This document shows, piece by piece, positions 36,609 through 45,078 of a stretch of DNA of 64,000 nt; position 1 is the first letter of the stretch, and every line of letters starts with the position of its first letter. Source of the stretch: Flammeovirga sp. OC4 (GTDB lineage Bacteria; Bacteroidota; Bacteroidia; Cytophagales; Flammeovirgaceae); contig NZ_JTAM01000003.1 in the NCBI RefSeq assembly GCF_000812565.1, positions 186,001-250,000 on the forward strand, read 5' to 3'. Under the pieces are notes generated by a model. The model was given only the letters and a program-made list of their open reading frames with translations. It was not told the DNA's origin and searched no databases. A program made the position numbers and the translations under genes.

Positions 36609-37009
36609 TGAAAGAACTAAAAAAAGTAATGCTCATCGACGATGAAGAGATGTCTATTTTTTTAAATAAGTTAATACTCGAAAAAATGGATAATATTGAT
36701 AAAAATCTTATTGTTTTTAACGAAGCAAAAAATGCCCTCTTCTACTTAATGAATATCGACCAAGAAGATCAATTACCTGATTTGATTTTGCTTGATATCA
36801 ATATGCCTGATATGAATGGCTGGGAGTTTACAGAAATTTACGAAGCGATTCAATTTAAATTTAAACAGCCTCAATTAGCCATTTTAACGACTTCATTAAA
36901 CCCAAAAGATAAAGAAAAGGCCGAAAACCTTACCATTGTTGACTTTTTTGTCAATAAACCACTCAACCCAGAAAAAGTAATGTCTTTATTTAACGTCGTC
37001 GGTTCTTAA
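36608..37009 (+). CDS. Single-domain response regulator (CheY/Rcp1-like)
   Basis: 133 aa, receiver domain only. Acidic DDEE near residue 12, the phospho-acceptor D in LILLDINMPDMNGWEF, T/S in ILTTSLNP and the lysine in VNKPLNPEK. The DxNMP-x-xNGWEF signature is typical of Bacteroidota regulators paired with SHDLQEP kinases. Its start codon overlaps the stop codon of the upstream kinase, its partner. With no output domain it probably works through protein contacts or phosphorelay. Confidence 0.95.
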   Translation: MKELKKVMLIDDEEMSIFLNKLILEKMDNIDKNLIVFNEAKNALFYLMNIDQEDQLPDLILLDINMPDMNGWEFTEIYEAIQFKFKQPQLAILTTSLNPKDKEKAENLTIVDFFVNKPLNPEKVMSLFNVVGS

Positions 37010-37190
37010 TCATTTGAAATTATAGAGTCACTTCTTGATATTGACCCTATTTAAAAACACATTAATCTTTCCTAAAATTAATCTCTTAATAGGGCAATCA
37101 TATTTGCTATGTTATGATGTAATTTTAAAGTTGATAAACTTCATTAAGTTTTACTGTCAAAAAACAACTTAATAAATTCGTGAGAAAGTC

Positions 37191-37198
37191 TATATTTG
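37191..37198 (+). promoter_or_regulatory. Bacteroidota -7 box for the nucleoside transporter gene
   Basis: TATATTTG matches TAnnTTTG perfectly, 41 nt upstream of the ATG at 37240. No clear -33 TTTG at the expected distance. Confidence 0.5.
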
Positions 37199-37239
37199 TA
37201 GCCAATACAATTATTTAATTCATAATATCAAATATAGAT

Positions 37240-38493
37240 ATGAGTTTAAAACTACGTCTAACCATAATGAACTTCTTACAGTTCTTTATTTGGGGAGCAT
37301 GGTTGATTACTATTGGTGGCTACTGGTTCAAAACTAAACAGTGGTCCGGAACCGAATTTGGAGCGATCTTTTCTACCATGGGCATTGCATCCATATTTAT
37401 GCCTGCCCTATCTGGAATCATCGCTGACAGATATATAAGTGCTGAAAAACTTTTAGGTATTTTCCATATTATTGGAGCAGGTATTTTATGCTATTTACCT
37501 CAGGTCAATGATCCTTCAACCTTCTTTGTAGTCATGTTAATCAATATGATTTTTTACATGCCTACAATTTCATTATCAATTACAGTTGCCTACTCGGCAC
37601 TTCAAAAAGCAAACTTAGATATTGTAAAAGTCTACCCACCCATCAGGGTTTGGGGAACAATCGGATTTATTGTAGCCATGTGGATGGTTAGTTTGTTGAA
37701 AATTGAAACTTCACCAGCCCAATTTTATGTGGCAGCTGCAGCTTCTATCAGTTTAGGACTTTATGCATTTACATTACCTCATTGTGATATCAACAAAGGG
37801 GAAAATAATAAAACATGGATTGAAGCACTTGGATTAGACGCTTTCAAACTTTTTAAGCAAAGAAAGATGGCTTTGTTCTTCATTTTCTCCATGTTATTAG
37901 GTGCTGCCTTACAATTAACAAATGCATACGGAGATATTTTCTTGCATGAATTTGATAGCAACCCACTTTTCGCAGATAGTATAGCGGTTCAATACCCTGC
38001 CATCATCATGTCGATTTCTCAAGTTTCTGAGACCTTATTTATTCTTGCTATTCCGTTTTTCTTAAAACGATTTGGTATTAAGAATGTAATGTTGATGAGT
38101 ATGTTTGCATGGGTATTACGTTTCGGTTTATTTGGAATTGGTGACCCTGGATCAGGTTTAGTTTGGATTATCATCTCATGTATCGTATACGGTATGGCTT
38201 TTGATTTTTTCAATATCTCAGGTTCGCTTTATGTAGAGTCTCAAACAGACAAAACAATCAGAGCATCTGGACAAGGCCTGTTTATGATGATGACCAACGG
38301 ATTTGGTGCTGTATTAGGTTCAGCTGTTTCAGGTGTGATGATTGATCAGTTCTTTACAAGTGCTGAGGGGGTTCGTGATTGGCCAAATATCTGGTTCGCA
38401 TTTGCAGCTTATTCATTAGTCGTTGCATTATTGTTTGCCGTTTCTTTTAAACACAAGCACGATCCTAAAGAAGTAGAAAACTTTAGTCATTAG
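37240..38493 (+). CDS. nupG: Nucleoside:H+ symporter (NupG/XapB family)
   Basis: 417 aa, the same length as E. coli NupG, with twelve membrane helices in the MFS fold. NHS-family signatures are visible: the N-terminal LRLTIMNFLQFFIWGAWLITIGGYW, GIIADRY, YPPIRVWGTIGFI, and in the C-half a QVSETLFILAIPFFLKRFG segment. It imports nucleosides by proton symport across the inner membrane. It is monocistronic, with a TAnnTTTG box upstream and a strong terminator downstream. The exact nucleoside specificity cannot be read from sequence. Confidence 0.93.
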   Translation: MSLKLRLTIMNFLQFFIWGAWLITIGGYWFKTKQWSGTEFGAIFSTMGIASIFMPALSGIIADRYISAEKLLGIFHIIGAGILCYLPQVNDPSTFFVVMLINMIFYMPTISLSITVAYSALQKANLDIVKVYPPIRVWGTIGFIVAMWMVSLLKIETSPAQFYVAAAASISLGLYAFTLPHCDINKGENNKTWIEALGLDAFKLFKQRKMALFFIFSMLLGAALQLTNAYGDIFLHEFDSNPLFADSIAVQYPAIIMSISQVSETLFILAIPFFLKRFGIKNVMLMSMFAWVLRFGLFGIGDPGSGLVWIIISCIVYGMAFDFFNISGSLYVESQTDKTIRASGQGLFMMMTNGFGAVLGSAVSGVMIDQFFTSAEGVRDWPNIWFAFAAYSLVVALLFAVSFKHKHDPKEVENFSH

Positions 38494-38530
38494 ACTTCTC
38501 ATATAGGCTTTTAGGAGCACAATTGTATAT

Positions 38531-38571
38531 AACAGCTATTGTATCTAAAAAGATGCAATAGCTGTTTTTAT
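38531..38571 (+). terminator. Terminator after the nucleoside transporter gene
   Basis: Perfect 11-bp stem AACAGCTATTG (38531-38541) / CAATAGCTGTT (38556-38566), loop of 14 nt, followed by TTTATT. Confidence 0.88.
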
Positions 38572-38941
38572 TAATAGAAATATATTAGATAAATACAATT
38601 ACTAGTTTATACCACAACTTTCATTTCCAAAATTTCACTACAACACAAAACACTCACAAACAACACATTACAACTATCACGAGTTATATTACTATTGTAA
38701 ATTGTACTCTCATAACAATATGAATAAATATTTTTATTATTTGTACTAAAATTTAAATTTCATTTCTATCTTGAATTAATATCAAAATAACAATACTCAA
38801 AAAAATAATTACACACTACATTTATATAGAATTATCCTTAAACAATTCGATCAAAATAAATTTTTCAATTAACATTTAAAAAAATAAATCAGTATTTAAT
38901 CTATTTCTAAAAAATGGTACTTCAATCCAAGGTAAGAGATC
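38572..38941. other. AT-rich intergenic region before the PAS-like gene
   Basis: Extremely AT-rich stretch with no hairpin or clear promoter box. Its 3' end contains an ATG at 38914 that opens a 31-codon frame which may be the displaced 5' end of the next gene (see 38942-39271). Confidence 0.45.
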
Positions 38942-39271
38942 TTGAAAACAGCCTTTCTTGTATTGAACAAGGCACTCGTAAACAAAGAACTCGTTTACGC
39001 ATGTTTTAATGAAGATCTATATCTGTTTCGAACCTCAGAAATGTTTTTACATAAGTATAAAAGAAGCACAGATGATTATTTATACTTGTATGATTTGTTT
39101 CCAATTGAGTTAAATTATCAATTAGAGGAAGCTATTTCAGAAAGGAAAACCAAAGCATTAATTGACTGTAAAATTCTTGCCCCCAATAACAACATATATT
39201 CCTCCAAAATAGGAATTTCATTTATTAACAAAAGAATTCAAATTGCTATTTATGATGACCCACAACTATGA
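38942..39271 (+). CDS. PAS-like protein with ambiguous start (possible 5' frameshift)
   Basis: 109 aa if started at TTG 38942. The sequence (ALVNKELVYACFNEDLYLFRTSEMFLHKYK, then DYLYLYDLFP) looks like a PAS-type sensory domain. No ATG exists near the start of this frame. An ATG at 38914 opens another frame (MVLQSKVRDLENS...) that reads like a short coiled coil and runs past the TTG for 31 codons. A one-base change in the AAAA run near 38945 would join MVLQSKVRDLE to the PAS-like frame. So either the gene uses TTG or it is frameshifted. It overlaps the next response-regulator gene by about 20 nt, suggesting coupling. Confidence 0.6.
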   Translation: MKTAFLVLNKALVNKELVYACFNEDLYLFRTSEMFLHKYKRSTDDYLYLYDLFPIELNYQLEEAISERKTKALIDCKILAPNNNIYSSKIGISFINKRIQIAIYDDPQL

Positions 39272-39671
39272 AATAATTCTGGTAGATGATGATGCTATTA
39301 CTAATCAGATCACAAAGATCAATCTAGAAAGATGCAACCCTAGTATTAGCATCCAAGAATTTGATAAGAGTGTTAATTTCCTACACTTTATCAGACAGAA
39401 CAGTAACGCTAATAATATCTTATTAGATCTAAATATGCCACTTGTAAGCGGTTGGGATATTTTAGATGAAATAGATATCATTGGCCTTAGTAATACTTAT
39501 AATGTAATTGTATTAAGTAATTCAGACCTTATACAAGATCGTATTCGATCAAAATCATATCAATCTGTAAAAGCTTATATTTCTAAACCTCTGACAAAAG
39601 AAAAAACAGAAAGAATTTTCCAGATATTCAACAGCTGTCAAAAAGAATATACCAATCAAAATGCATCTTAA
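39252..39671 (+). CDS. Single-domain response regulator (CheY/Rcp1-like)
   Basis: About 139 aa, receiver domain only. The ATG at 39252 (or 39255) is preferred over the upstream TTG at 39243 because it lies just before the conserved beta-1 strand (YEIILVDDDAIT). The phospho-acceptor D lies in NILLDLNMPLVSGWDIL, S in VIVLSNSD and K in YISKPLTKEK. It overlaps the end of the PAS-like gene by 20 nt. No histidine kinase gene is adjacent in this orientation, so its kinase must be elsewhere unless the preceding PAS-like protein is a kinase remnant. Confidence 0.88.
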   Translation: MMTHNYEIILVDDDAITNQITKINLERCNPSISIQEFDKSVNFLHFIRQNSNANNILLDLNMPLVSGWDILDEIDIIGLSNTYNVIVLSNSDLIQDRIRSKSYQSVKAYISKPLTKEKTERIFQIFNSCQKEYTNQNAS

Positions 39672-39818
39672 GTGAGTCAAGTACTTGTTTGACACGTTTT
39701 AAAAGTGGCAGTATTTAAGAGGTTATTGATGTGAACTATTTCTCCCAGTTTTTGAACGTATATTCCAATTGTTACTTTTTAGTAAAATAGATATTTGCAT
39801 ATATCAAAACACTAAAAA

Positions 39819-40196
39819 ATGATTATGGAAACAGTTACATTAAAATCTCCCCTTAAAAAGCCTATTGCTCTTCGAATCATCATGGTTTCTTTTTTACTGA
39901 AAGTATTTATTGCTTTTGGCCTCTATTATGCAATCAGTACAGGAAACCTTGACTTACCCAATGCTAATCCTCAGTTTATTTTATATACTGCCTTTATTTA
40001 TGTCATAAATCTAATTGGATTAATTGCTACAGCATTGAATGGAAAGCTTCAGATGTACAGGGCTATCATTATTTTTGACTTTATTGTCTCTATTCCAGCT
40101 AAAGCAATAATTGGTTTTATCGTTGCCGGATATTCATTCGCATTAAGTTTTCATCCAAAAGTGAAAGCGTTCATTTTATCTAAGTCAAAAAGTTAG
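39819..40196 (+). CDS. Small polytopic membrane protein of unknown function
   Basis: 125 aa with three predicted membrane helices (about 17-38, 50-72 and 78-105). The N-terminus is basic (LKSPLKKPIALRI). No family recognised and no charged residues in the helices that would suggest transport. ATG codons at 39819 and 39825 are equally possible starts. It precedes the metallo-beta-lactamase gene by about 80 nt in the same direction, so the two may be co-transcribed, but no functional link is evident. Confidence 0.7.
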   Translation: MIMETVTLKSPLKKPIALRIIMVSFLLKVFIAFGLYYAISTGNLDLPNANPQFILYTAFIYVINLIGLIATALNGKLQMYRAIIIFDFIVSIPAKAIIGFIVAGYSFALSFHPKVKAFILSKSKS

Positions 40197-40279
40197 GAAT
40201 AGAATTGAATAATGCTGAAATTTATTGTCAACTCAGAGGTCTACCTTCTGAGTTTTCTAATTTCAAAAACCATTATTCA

Positions 40280-41017
40280 ATGAAATCCATTTACTTTTTA
40301 AGCTTATTTTCCCTCCTGTTTTTTGCTTGTGAAAAAGAAACTAAAAACGAGCGAGAAGATATTTATGTCTCACATCAATTAGTCATCAGACCTTTGACTG
40401 AACATGTCATATTACACACTTCTTTCTTAGAAACACAAAGCTACGGACGGGTTCCTTGTAATGGAGTAGTAGTCATGGATGATGGAGAAGCGATCATTAT
40501 TGATTCTCCCACCAATGAAGAAAGTAGTATAGAACTTTTAGAGTGGTTAAATAAGCAAAACGTAAATGTAAAAGGAGTTGTACCTACTCATTTTCATATA
40601 GATTGTTTAGCCGGTCTAAATTATTTTCACTCCAAAGGAATTACTTCTTACGGTTCACTACACACTGCACAGCTAGCAAAGAAGACTAATCACACTCCGC
40701 CTCAAAAAACATTTACAGATACATTGACATTGAATGTAGACGATCATCAAATCCTTTTAAAATTTGAAGGAGCAGGTCATACGCATGACAATATCGTTGC
40801 TTATATTCCCTCAGACAAAGTCTTATTTGGAGGTTGTTTGGTGAAAGCAGAAGGATGGGGTAAAGGCAATCTTGAAGACGCTGATACTACCGAATGGTCC
40901 AATTCAGTAATGAAGACGATGTTGGAGTTTCCTGAAGTTGAAGTTGTGGTACCAGGTCACGGAGGTGTCGGAGATATCTCACTTCTTGAAAATACTATCA
41001 AGATGTTTAAACAATAA
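40280..41017 (+). CDS. bla: Subclass B1 metallo-beta-lactamase, predicted lipoprotein
   Basis: 245 aa from the ATG at 40280. This start is chosen because it opens a lipoprotein signal peptide (FLSLFSLLFFAC, C17); a longer frame from 40205 would bury it. All zinc ligands of subclass B1 are present: H104, H106 and D108 in THFHIDCLAGL, H167 in GAGHTHDNIV, C186 in LFGGCLVK (with substrate-binding K189) and H227 in VVPGHGG. The pattern is closest to CcrA-type enzymes. It should hydrolyse beta-lactams including carbapenems. Lipidation, as in NDM-1, would anchor it to a membrane; acidic residues after C17 (EKE) could direct it to the cell surface. Activity not proven. Confidence 0.93.
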   Translation: MKSIYFLSLFSLLFFACEKETKNEREDIYVSHQLVIRPLTEHVILHTSFLETQSYGRVPCNGVVVMDDGEAIIIDSPTNEESSIELLEWLNKQNVNVKGVVPTHFHIDCLAGLNYFHSKGITSYGSLHTAQLAKKTNHTPPQKTFTDTLTLNVDDHQILLKFEGAGHTHDNIVAYIPSDKVLFGGCLVKAEGWGKGNLEDADTTEWSNSVMKTMLEFPEVEVVVPGHGGVGDISLLENTIKMFKQ

Positions 41018-41472
41018 CTTAGAAAGCAGGAAGATTTCTATTCAATTAGTTTGGTAGTGCTTCTCTGGCATTGAAGAAAAATGAAATTTAGCTTTTGACT
41101 TCAATGCCTTGAATGTTTACAATGCATTCTGTTCCCTTTTTAAGATAATTAAGAGCAGCCAACCCCGTAAATCCGTCCAAATAGCCATCATAAAAAAATA
41201 TTTGGTAGCAAAAGTCAAGAGGCAGGTATTTTATTTAAAATAAAACCTTTAGAGACTTTAAAAACTGCCATCGGTACAACCTTTTCAAGAATGCATTAAT
41301 TATATCTGACGAATATCTTCAAAATTGTTCTCTATAAATAGTATTTTTATTTTATCTTGGATTATACTTTTCTAACAAGTAATAGATTTTTCTTTCAATG
41401 AAGTTATGTAATGGCAAACCCAAGTAAAAGAAGGAAAGTGAAGTTGTAATTAATTTGGTATTAGTAAAAAAG
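41018..41472. other. Intergenic region with a decayed gene
   Basis: No intact gene. It holds the minus-strand remnant at 41088-41271 and, towards the 3' end, AT-rich sequence upstream of the response regulator. No clear terminator for the beta-lactamase gene was seen. Confidence 0.5.
41088..41271 (-). pseudogene. Frameshifted remnant of a small gene
   Basis: On the minus strand an ATG at 41271 reads MAVFKVSKGFILNKIPAS and then stops at TGA. Shifting by one base in the TCTTGAC run gives a continuous DFCYQIFFYDGYLDGF and on to LAALNYLKKGTECIVNIQGIEVKS before a TAA at 41088. The amino-acid composition after the shift is clearly protein-like, so a single inserted T appears to have broken a gene of about 60 codons. 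The family is not recognised. Confidence 0.5.
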
Positions 41473-41895
41473 ATGAATAAGAAGTTAAATAAAGTATTAA
41501 TTGTAGATGATTCTGCTGCTGATATTTTCATTATGAAAAGAGTCATCAATAGAGCTGAAGTTACAAACGAAGTCATTGAAAAATATGGAGTTCAAGAAGC
41601 ACTAGATTATCTTTCAACAAAAGAAAATAATGAATATCCAAATCCAAATATCATCTTTCTTGATATTAATATGCCCAATAAGACAGGGTGGGACTTTTTG
41701 GATGAATATGAAAAATTAGACATGTCCATGAGAGCCGATGTAATCATTTGTATGATTACAACGTCAAAGGATCCTTCAGAAAGAGATCGAGCAAAAAAAT
41801 TTAAAATTGTGGGTGACTTTTTACTTAAACCATTAACAAAGGAAAAGATATTTGAAATTATCGAACTCAATTTCTCTAAAAAGTCTTTGAAATAG
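41473..41895 (+). CDS. Single-domain response regulator (CheY/Rcp1-like)
   Basis: 140 aa from the ATG at 41473, which is preferred over an upstream TTG at 41455. Receiver domain with VLIVDDSAAD, the phospho-acceptor D in IIFLDINMPNKTGWDFL, T in MITTSKDP and the lysine in LLKPLTKEK. It is convergent with a histidine kinase gene at 41951-43234 whose kinase core is of the SHNLNEP type, a plausible partner despite the opposite orientation. Confidence 0.92.
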   Translation: MNKKLNKVLIVDDSAADIFIMKRVINRAEVTNEVIEKYGVQEALDYLSTKENNEYPNPNIIFLDINMPNKTGWDFLDEYEKLDMSMRADVIICMITTSKDPSERDRAKKFKIVGDFLLKPLTKEKIFEIIELNFSKKSLK

Positions 41896-41950
41896 TAATA
41901 GAAGCGACAACTAAAATTAATTCAACATTTCAACTTCATAAAAAACTACC

Positions 41951-43234
41951 TTACAAATCTTTAGCAATTGTAAAATAGAATTTGCTCCCCCCCTCTTCAT
42001 TTGTCTTAATCCACATTTCGCCACGATGTATATCAATAATTTTTTTACAGAAAGCGAGCCCTATACCACTTCCCTTGTAATCTTCTCTTCTGTGTAATTT
42101 TGTAAACATTTGGAATACAGCCTCTCTTTTGCTTTCATCAATACCTATACCATTATCTGTCATACAAAACTGCCAATAGTTTCCTTCTTCATGACAACTA
42201 ATTTCAATTTTAGGAGTAGCATCAGGCTTCTGAAATTTAATAGCATTTGAGATCAGATTTTGAAATAGTTGCTGAAGGTATAATGGTTGACAGTTTATTG
42301 CTTTGGGTAAAGTCCCCTTTTGAATAACCACATCATTTTCTTTTATCAATACATTAAGGTCCTTTTCAACGGTTGTTACTAAACTTTCGATATTACAATA
42401 CTGGAAATTTAATTCTCGACCTATCTTCGAATAAGACAGTAAACTATCAATCATAGTATGCATTCTTGAAGATGCGTCTTCAATAAAAGAAAAATACACA
42501 TTAAGATCTTCATTTTTAGGATCGTGATATTCTTCTTTGATAATATCGATAAAACTATCCATCGTACGAACAGGTTCATTTAAATTATGTGATGCTATAT
42601 ATGCAAAGTGGTTCAATTCTTTGTTTAAGTCCTCAAGCTGTTCTTTTTGGGTTGTCGTTTCATGTACAAAACTATCTATTTTATCATTGAAAAATTTAAT
42701 CATTACAAAAAGTAAGATGACAGCCATAGGACCCATTACAACTGCAAATAACATACGTGTTTTATCTTCCATTTGTATGGTAAAACTTGTTTGATAGTTT
42801 TGATACCCAATGATCATCATGATGATACAAATAGCCAAGTAGAAATAACTGAAGTAAGGTGATTTTTCTGGTTTTATTAAATATGATAATGCAATCACAA
42901 CAAAAAAGAACATTTCGACACCAACTCCACTTCCTAAAAAAAGAAGGAAATAAAAAATGCCTGAAATAAACCCTATCATCAAAAAATGCCGAGCAGCATT
43001 GATTTTCCCTAAATAGGAACAATACATACCAATGGGATATATTATAAGAGGGAATAAAAACCCCCAACTTTTCTTCAAAATAGAAGTGTCAATGATATAG
43101 AAAGAAATAAAATAAAAAGGTACTGCACCAAACATTATTATCAAAAAAGCATTTGTCAATTGAACTTTAGACTGTTCATATTTTGATAAAGATGGTTGAA
43201 TTCCAAAATTAATTACTGTATTAATAATGTCCAT
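41951..43234 (-). CDS. Membrane histidine kinase with multi-helix input domain
   Basis: About 427 aa from the ATG at 43234, chosen over a longer frame starting at 43267 because it precedes MDIINTVINFGIQPSLSKYE directly. Five to six membrane helices (about 25-205) form an input domain resembling the 7TM-type sensors of Bacteroidota. The kinase core has FAYIASHNLNEPVRTM with the phospho-histidine, NAIKFQ as N-box, DNGIGI as G1 and GSGIGLAFCKKII as G2. It probably partners the convergent response regulator at 41473. The signal is unknown. Confidence 0.92.
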   Translation of the reverse strand: MDIINTVINFGIQPSLSKYEQSKVQLTNAFLIIMFGAVPFYFISFYIIDTSILKKSWGFLFPLIIYPIGMYCSYLGKINAARHFLMIGFISGIFYFLLFLGSGVGVEMFFFVVIALSYLIKPEKSPYFSYFYLAICIIMMIIGYQNYQTSFTIQMEDKTRMLFAVVMGPMAVILLFVMIKFFNDKIDSFVHETTTQKEQLEDLNKELNHFAYIASHNLNEPVRTMDSFIDIIKEEYHDPKNEDLNVYFSFIEDASSRMHTMIDSLLSYSKIGRELNFQYCNIESLVTTVEKDLNVLIKENDVVIQKGTLPKAINCQPLYLQQLFQNLISNAIKFQKPDATPKIEISCHEEGNYWQFCMTDNGIGIDESKREAVFQMFTKLHRREDYKGSGIGLAFCKKIIDIHRGEMWIKTNEEGGSKFYFTIAKDL

Positions 43235-43349
43235 TTTATAAATTCTTAATTGAGTAATAATTAGCAACTTTGAGGTTGTATCAAATATTCATTTCATACC
43301 GAGATCAATATCCTTATTCATTTGCTCCCAACTGACGAGACGGAGTTAT

Positions 43350-43883
43350 TTAGTCTACCTTATATTCCTGGATTTTATGTTGAATCTGATCCGCAATTGA
43401 TTTCAACTCTTCAACGGATAACCTTGCTTCAGGAAATATCTTTTTAGGTTTTTCCTCATTTTTCAAAACCACACATAAATGATAATTGTAGTGTTGGCCT
43501 TTTCTATTCATCAATAAAGTTTTTAATTTATCGATGAAACTTATATTCTCTTGAATAAGAGTTAGAGATTTTAAACGAGAGATTTCAAATTCAAAATCCT
43601 CCTTATATCCTAAACTTCGATTTTGTATAACTACCTTTTCATGATCAATAAGAACATCAGAATAACCCTTTTTGGCTTTTAATAGATTCCATACTGATGA
43701 GAAGGTAGCAAAAGCACCTAATATTGTCAATAAACTGTAAGAGAATTTTACGTTGACATCCACCTCACCTGAAGTGATAAAAAGGAAAGCAAGAATCAAT
43801 GTAAAAAGAAGAGATAAACTGAAATATACTCCAAAAGTGATGATATTTTGAGTACCCCACTTGATTGTCAATTTTGAATTCAT
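43350..43883 (-). CDS. Two-helix membrane protein of unknown function
   Basis: 177 aa. Two membrane helices (about 16-37 and 48-65) are followed by a cytoplasmic beta-rich segment of about 110 residues (VLIDHEKVVIQNRSLGYKEDFEFEISRLKSLTLI), the kind of layout seen in bacterial PH-like membrane proteins. No catalytic residues are apparent. A terminator lies just upstream, between it and the aminotransferase gene, so it is probably transcribed separately. Confidence 0.75.
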   Translation of the reverse strand: MNSKLTIKWGTQNIITFGVYFSLSLLFTLILAFLFITSGEVDVNVKFSYSLLTILGAFATFSSVWNLLKAKKGYSDVLIDHEKVVIQNRSLGYKEDFEFEISRLKSLTLIQENISFIDKLKTLLMNRKGQHYNYHLCVVLKNEEKPKKIFPEARLSVEELKSIADQIQHKIQEYKVD

Positions 43884-43898
43884 AAACTAAAAAATATA

Positions 43899-43933
43899 AA
43901 TCCCCAATTGATTAAGGTAACCAATTGGGGATT
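43899..43933 (-). terminator. Terminator of the aminotransferase gene
   Basis: Perfect 12-bp stem AATCCCCAATTG (43899-43910) / CAATTGGGGATT (43922-43933), loop 11 nt. On the minus strand it is followed by TATATTTTTTAG. Confidence 0.9.
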
Positions 43934-43954
43934 GAAAATATGTAAATTGAAAAC

Positions 43955-45037
43955 TTACCAAGCTTCAATTAAATCAACTAGTCTAAAGTAAACTTCCTTC
44001 GATATTGTAGGGAAGTTGGCAATACGAACTTGAGTCGCTTTATTAGGGCCGTAACCTGTACTTACCTCTAAACCTTGTTCAGAGAGATAGGCCATTAAAG
44101 CTTTAGCATCACGTCCTTCTTTTACTTCGATTACAATTACTGTTTTAGAGCGAACTCTTTCTTCTTTTACAGCATAATCCAAGTCTTTATGAGCACCAAC
44201 AGCGGCATAAAGTAATGAAGATTTATAATCTGCTTCGCTTCTGATAATTTTCATTTCTCTACGAATCATATCTTCACATACTTTACCAAGCGTATAAATG
44301 GCAATAGCATTTGGTGTGGCAGGTGTCATGTTCTTCGCTGCATTTTTCAACAACGTAAACATATCATGGTAACCTCCCATCAATCTACCGTCCGCTTTCA
44401 GAGATTTAGCTCTTTCAACACATTTTTCGTTAAAAATCCAAACTCCTAATCCTGCTGGGCATCCCATTCCTTTTTGAACTGAGAAGTACAAACTATCGAT
44501 TTTTGTAAAGTCAATATCCAAATATGGAATTGAAGAAACAGCATCAATTGTAATTAAAGCATCAGGGTTTTCCTCTCTGATTTTATAAATATCTTCTACG
44601 GGAAATTGCACACCTGTACTCGTCTCATTTTGAGTGATCGAGATCAAGTCTACATCAGCGTCAATGTTAAAATCTGCTTCTGAAAAACCTTCGCCCAAAG
44701 GTTTTTCGATTTTTTGTGTTTGATGTCCCCAAGCTTCCGCAAAAGCATGAAAACGTTCTGAAAAGGAGCCATTTACAAAATGAGCACTTTTTTGAGCAAT
44801 GCAGTCCTGCGCTAGTCTTTCCCATACTTCTGTCGCCGAACCAGTGAAAACTACATGGTAATTTTCCGGTACGCCCAACATTTCTTTCACCTGCTTTACT
44901 GTAAAAGCAAAGATCTCTTGAAATGCACCACTACGGTGGGAGATGACAGCAACATTATCTTTTAATGCTTGTTGGATATGCTGCTCTACAGTAAAATACA
45001 GCTCACTTGGTCCTGCTGTTAGATGAAACTTCTTCAT
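43955..45037 (-). CDS. Class V aminotransferase (phosphoserine aminotransferase-like)
   Basis: 360 aa, fold type I PLP enzyme. It opens with the SerC-type KKFHLTAGPSELYFTV and has SHRSGAFQEIF, ISITQNETSTGVQFP and TIDAVSSIPYLDIDF. K189 in YFSVQKGMGCPAGLG is the PLP Schiff-base lysine. The closest family is phosphoserine aminotransferase (3-phosphohydroxypyruvate to phosphoserine, using glutamate), in serine synthesis; related alanine-glyoxylate-type enzymes are an alternative. No serA-like gene is adjacent, so the assignment rests on sequence motifs only. It is followed on the minus strand by a strong terminator. Confidence 0.85.
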   Translation of the reverse strand: MKKFHLTAGPSELYFTVEQHIQQALKDNVAVISHRSGAFQEIFAFTVKQVKEMLGVPENYHVVFTGSATEVWERLAQDCIAQKSAHFVNGSFSERFHAFAEAWGHQTQKIEKPLGEGFSEADFNIDADVDLISITQNETSTGVQFPVEDIYKIREENPDALITIDAVSSIPYLDIDFTKIDSLYFSVQKGMGCPAGLGVWIFNEKCVERAKSLKADGRLMGGYHDMFTLLKNAAKNMTPATPNAIAIYTLGKVCEDMIRREMKIIRSEADYKSSLLYAAVGAHKDLDYAVKEERVRSKTVIVIEVKEGRDAKALMAYLSEQGLEVSTGYGPNKATQVRIANFPTISKEVYFRLVDLIEAW

Positions 45038-45078
45038 ATTTGTTTGTTTAGTTAGGTGTTAAGTACAAGGACATGTAC

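Noticed and set aside
37137-37150. Palindrome AACTT-CATT-AAGTT upstream of the nucleoside transporter gene.
   Set aside because: Short, AT-rich and expected by chance in this composition; no second copy at a regular distance.
40205-40279. Upstream extension of the metallo-beta-lactamase frame.
   Set aside because: It would place 25 polar residues before a clear lipoprotein signal peptide. The ATG at 40280 fits export.
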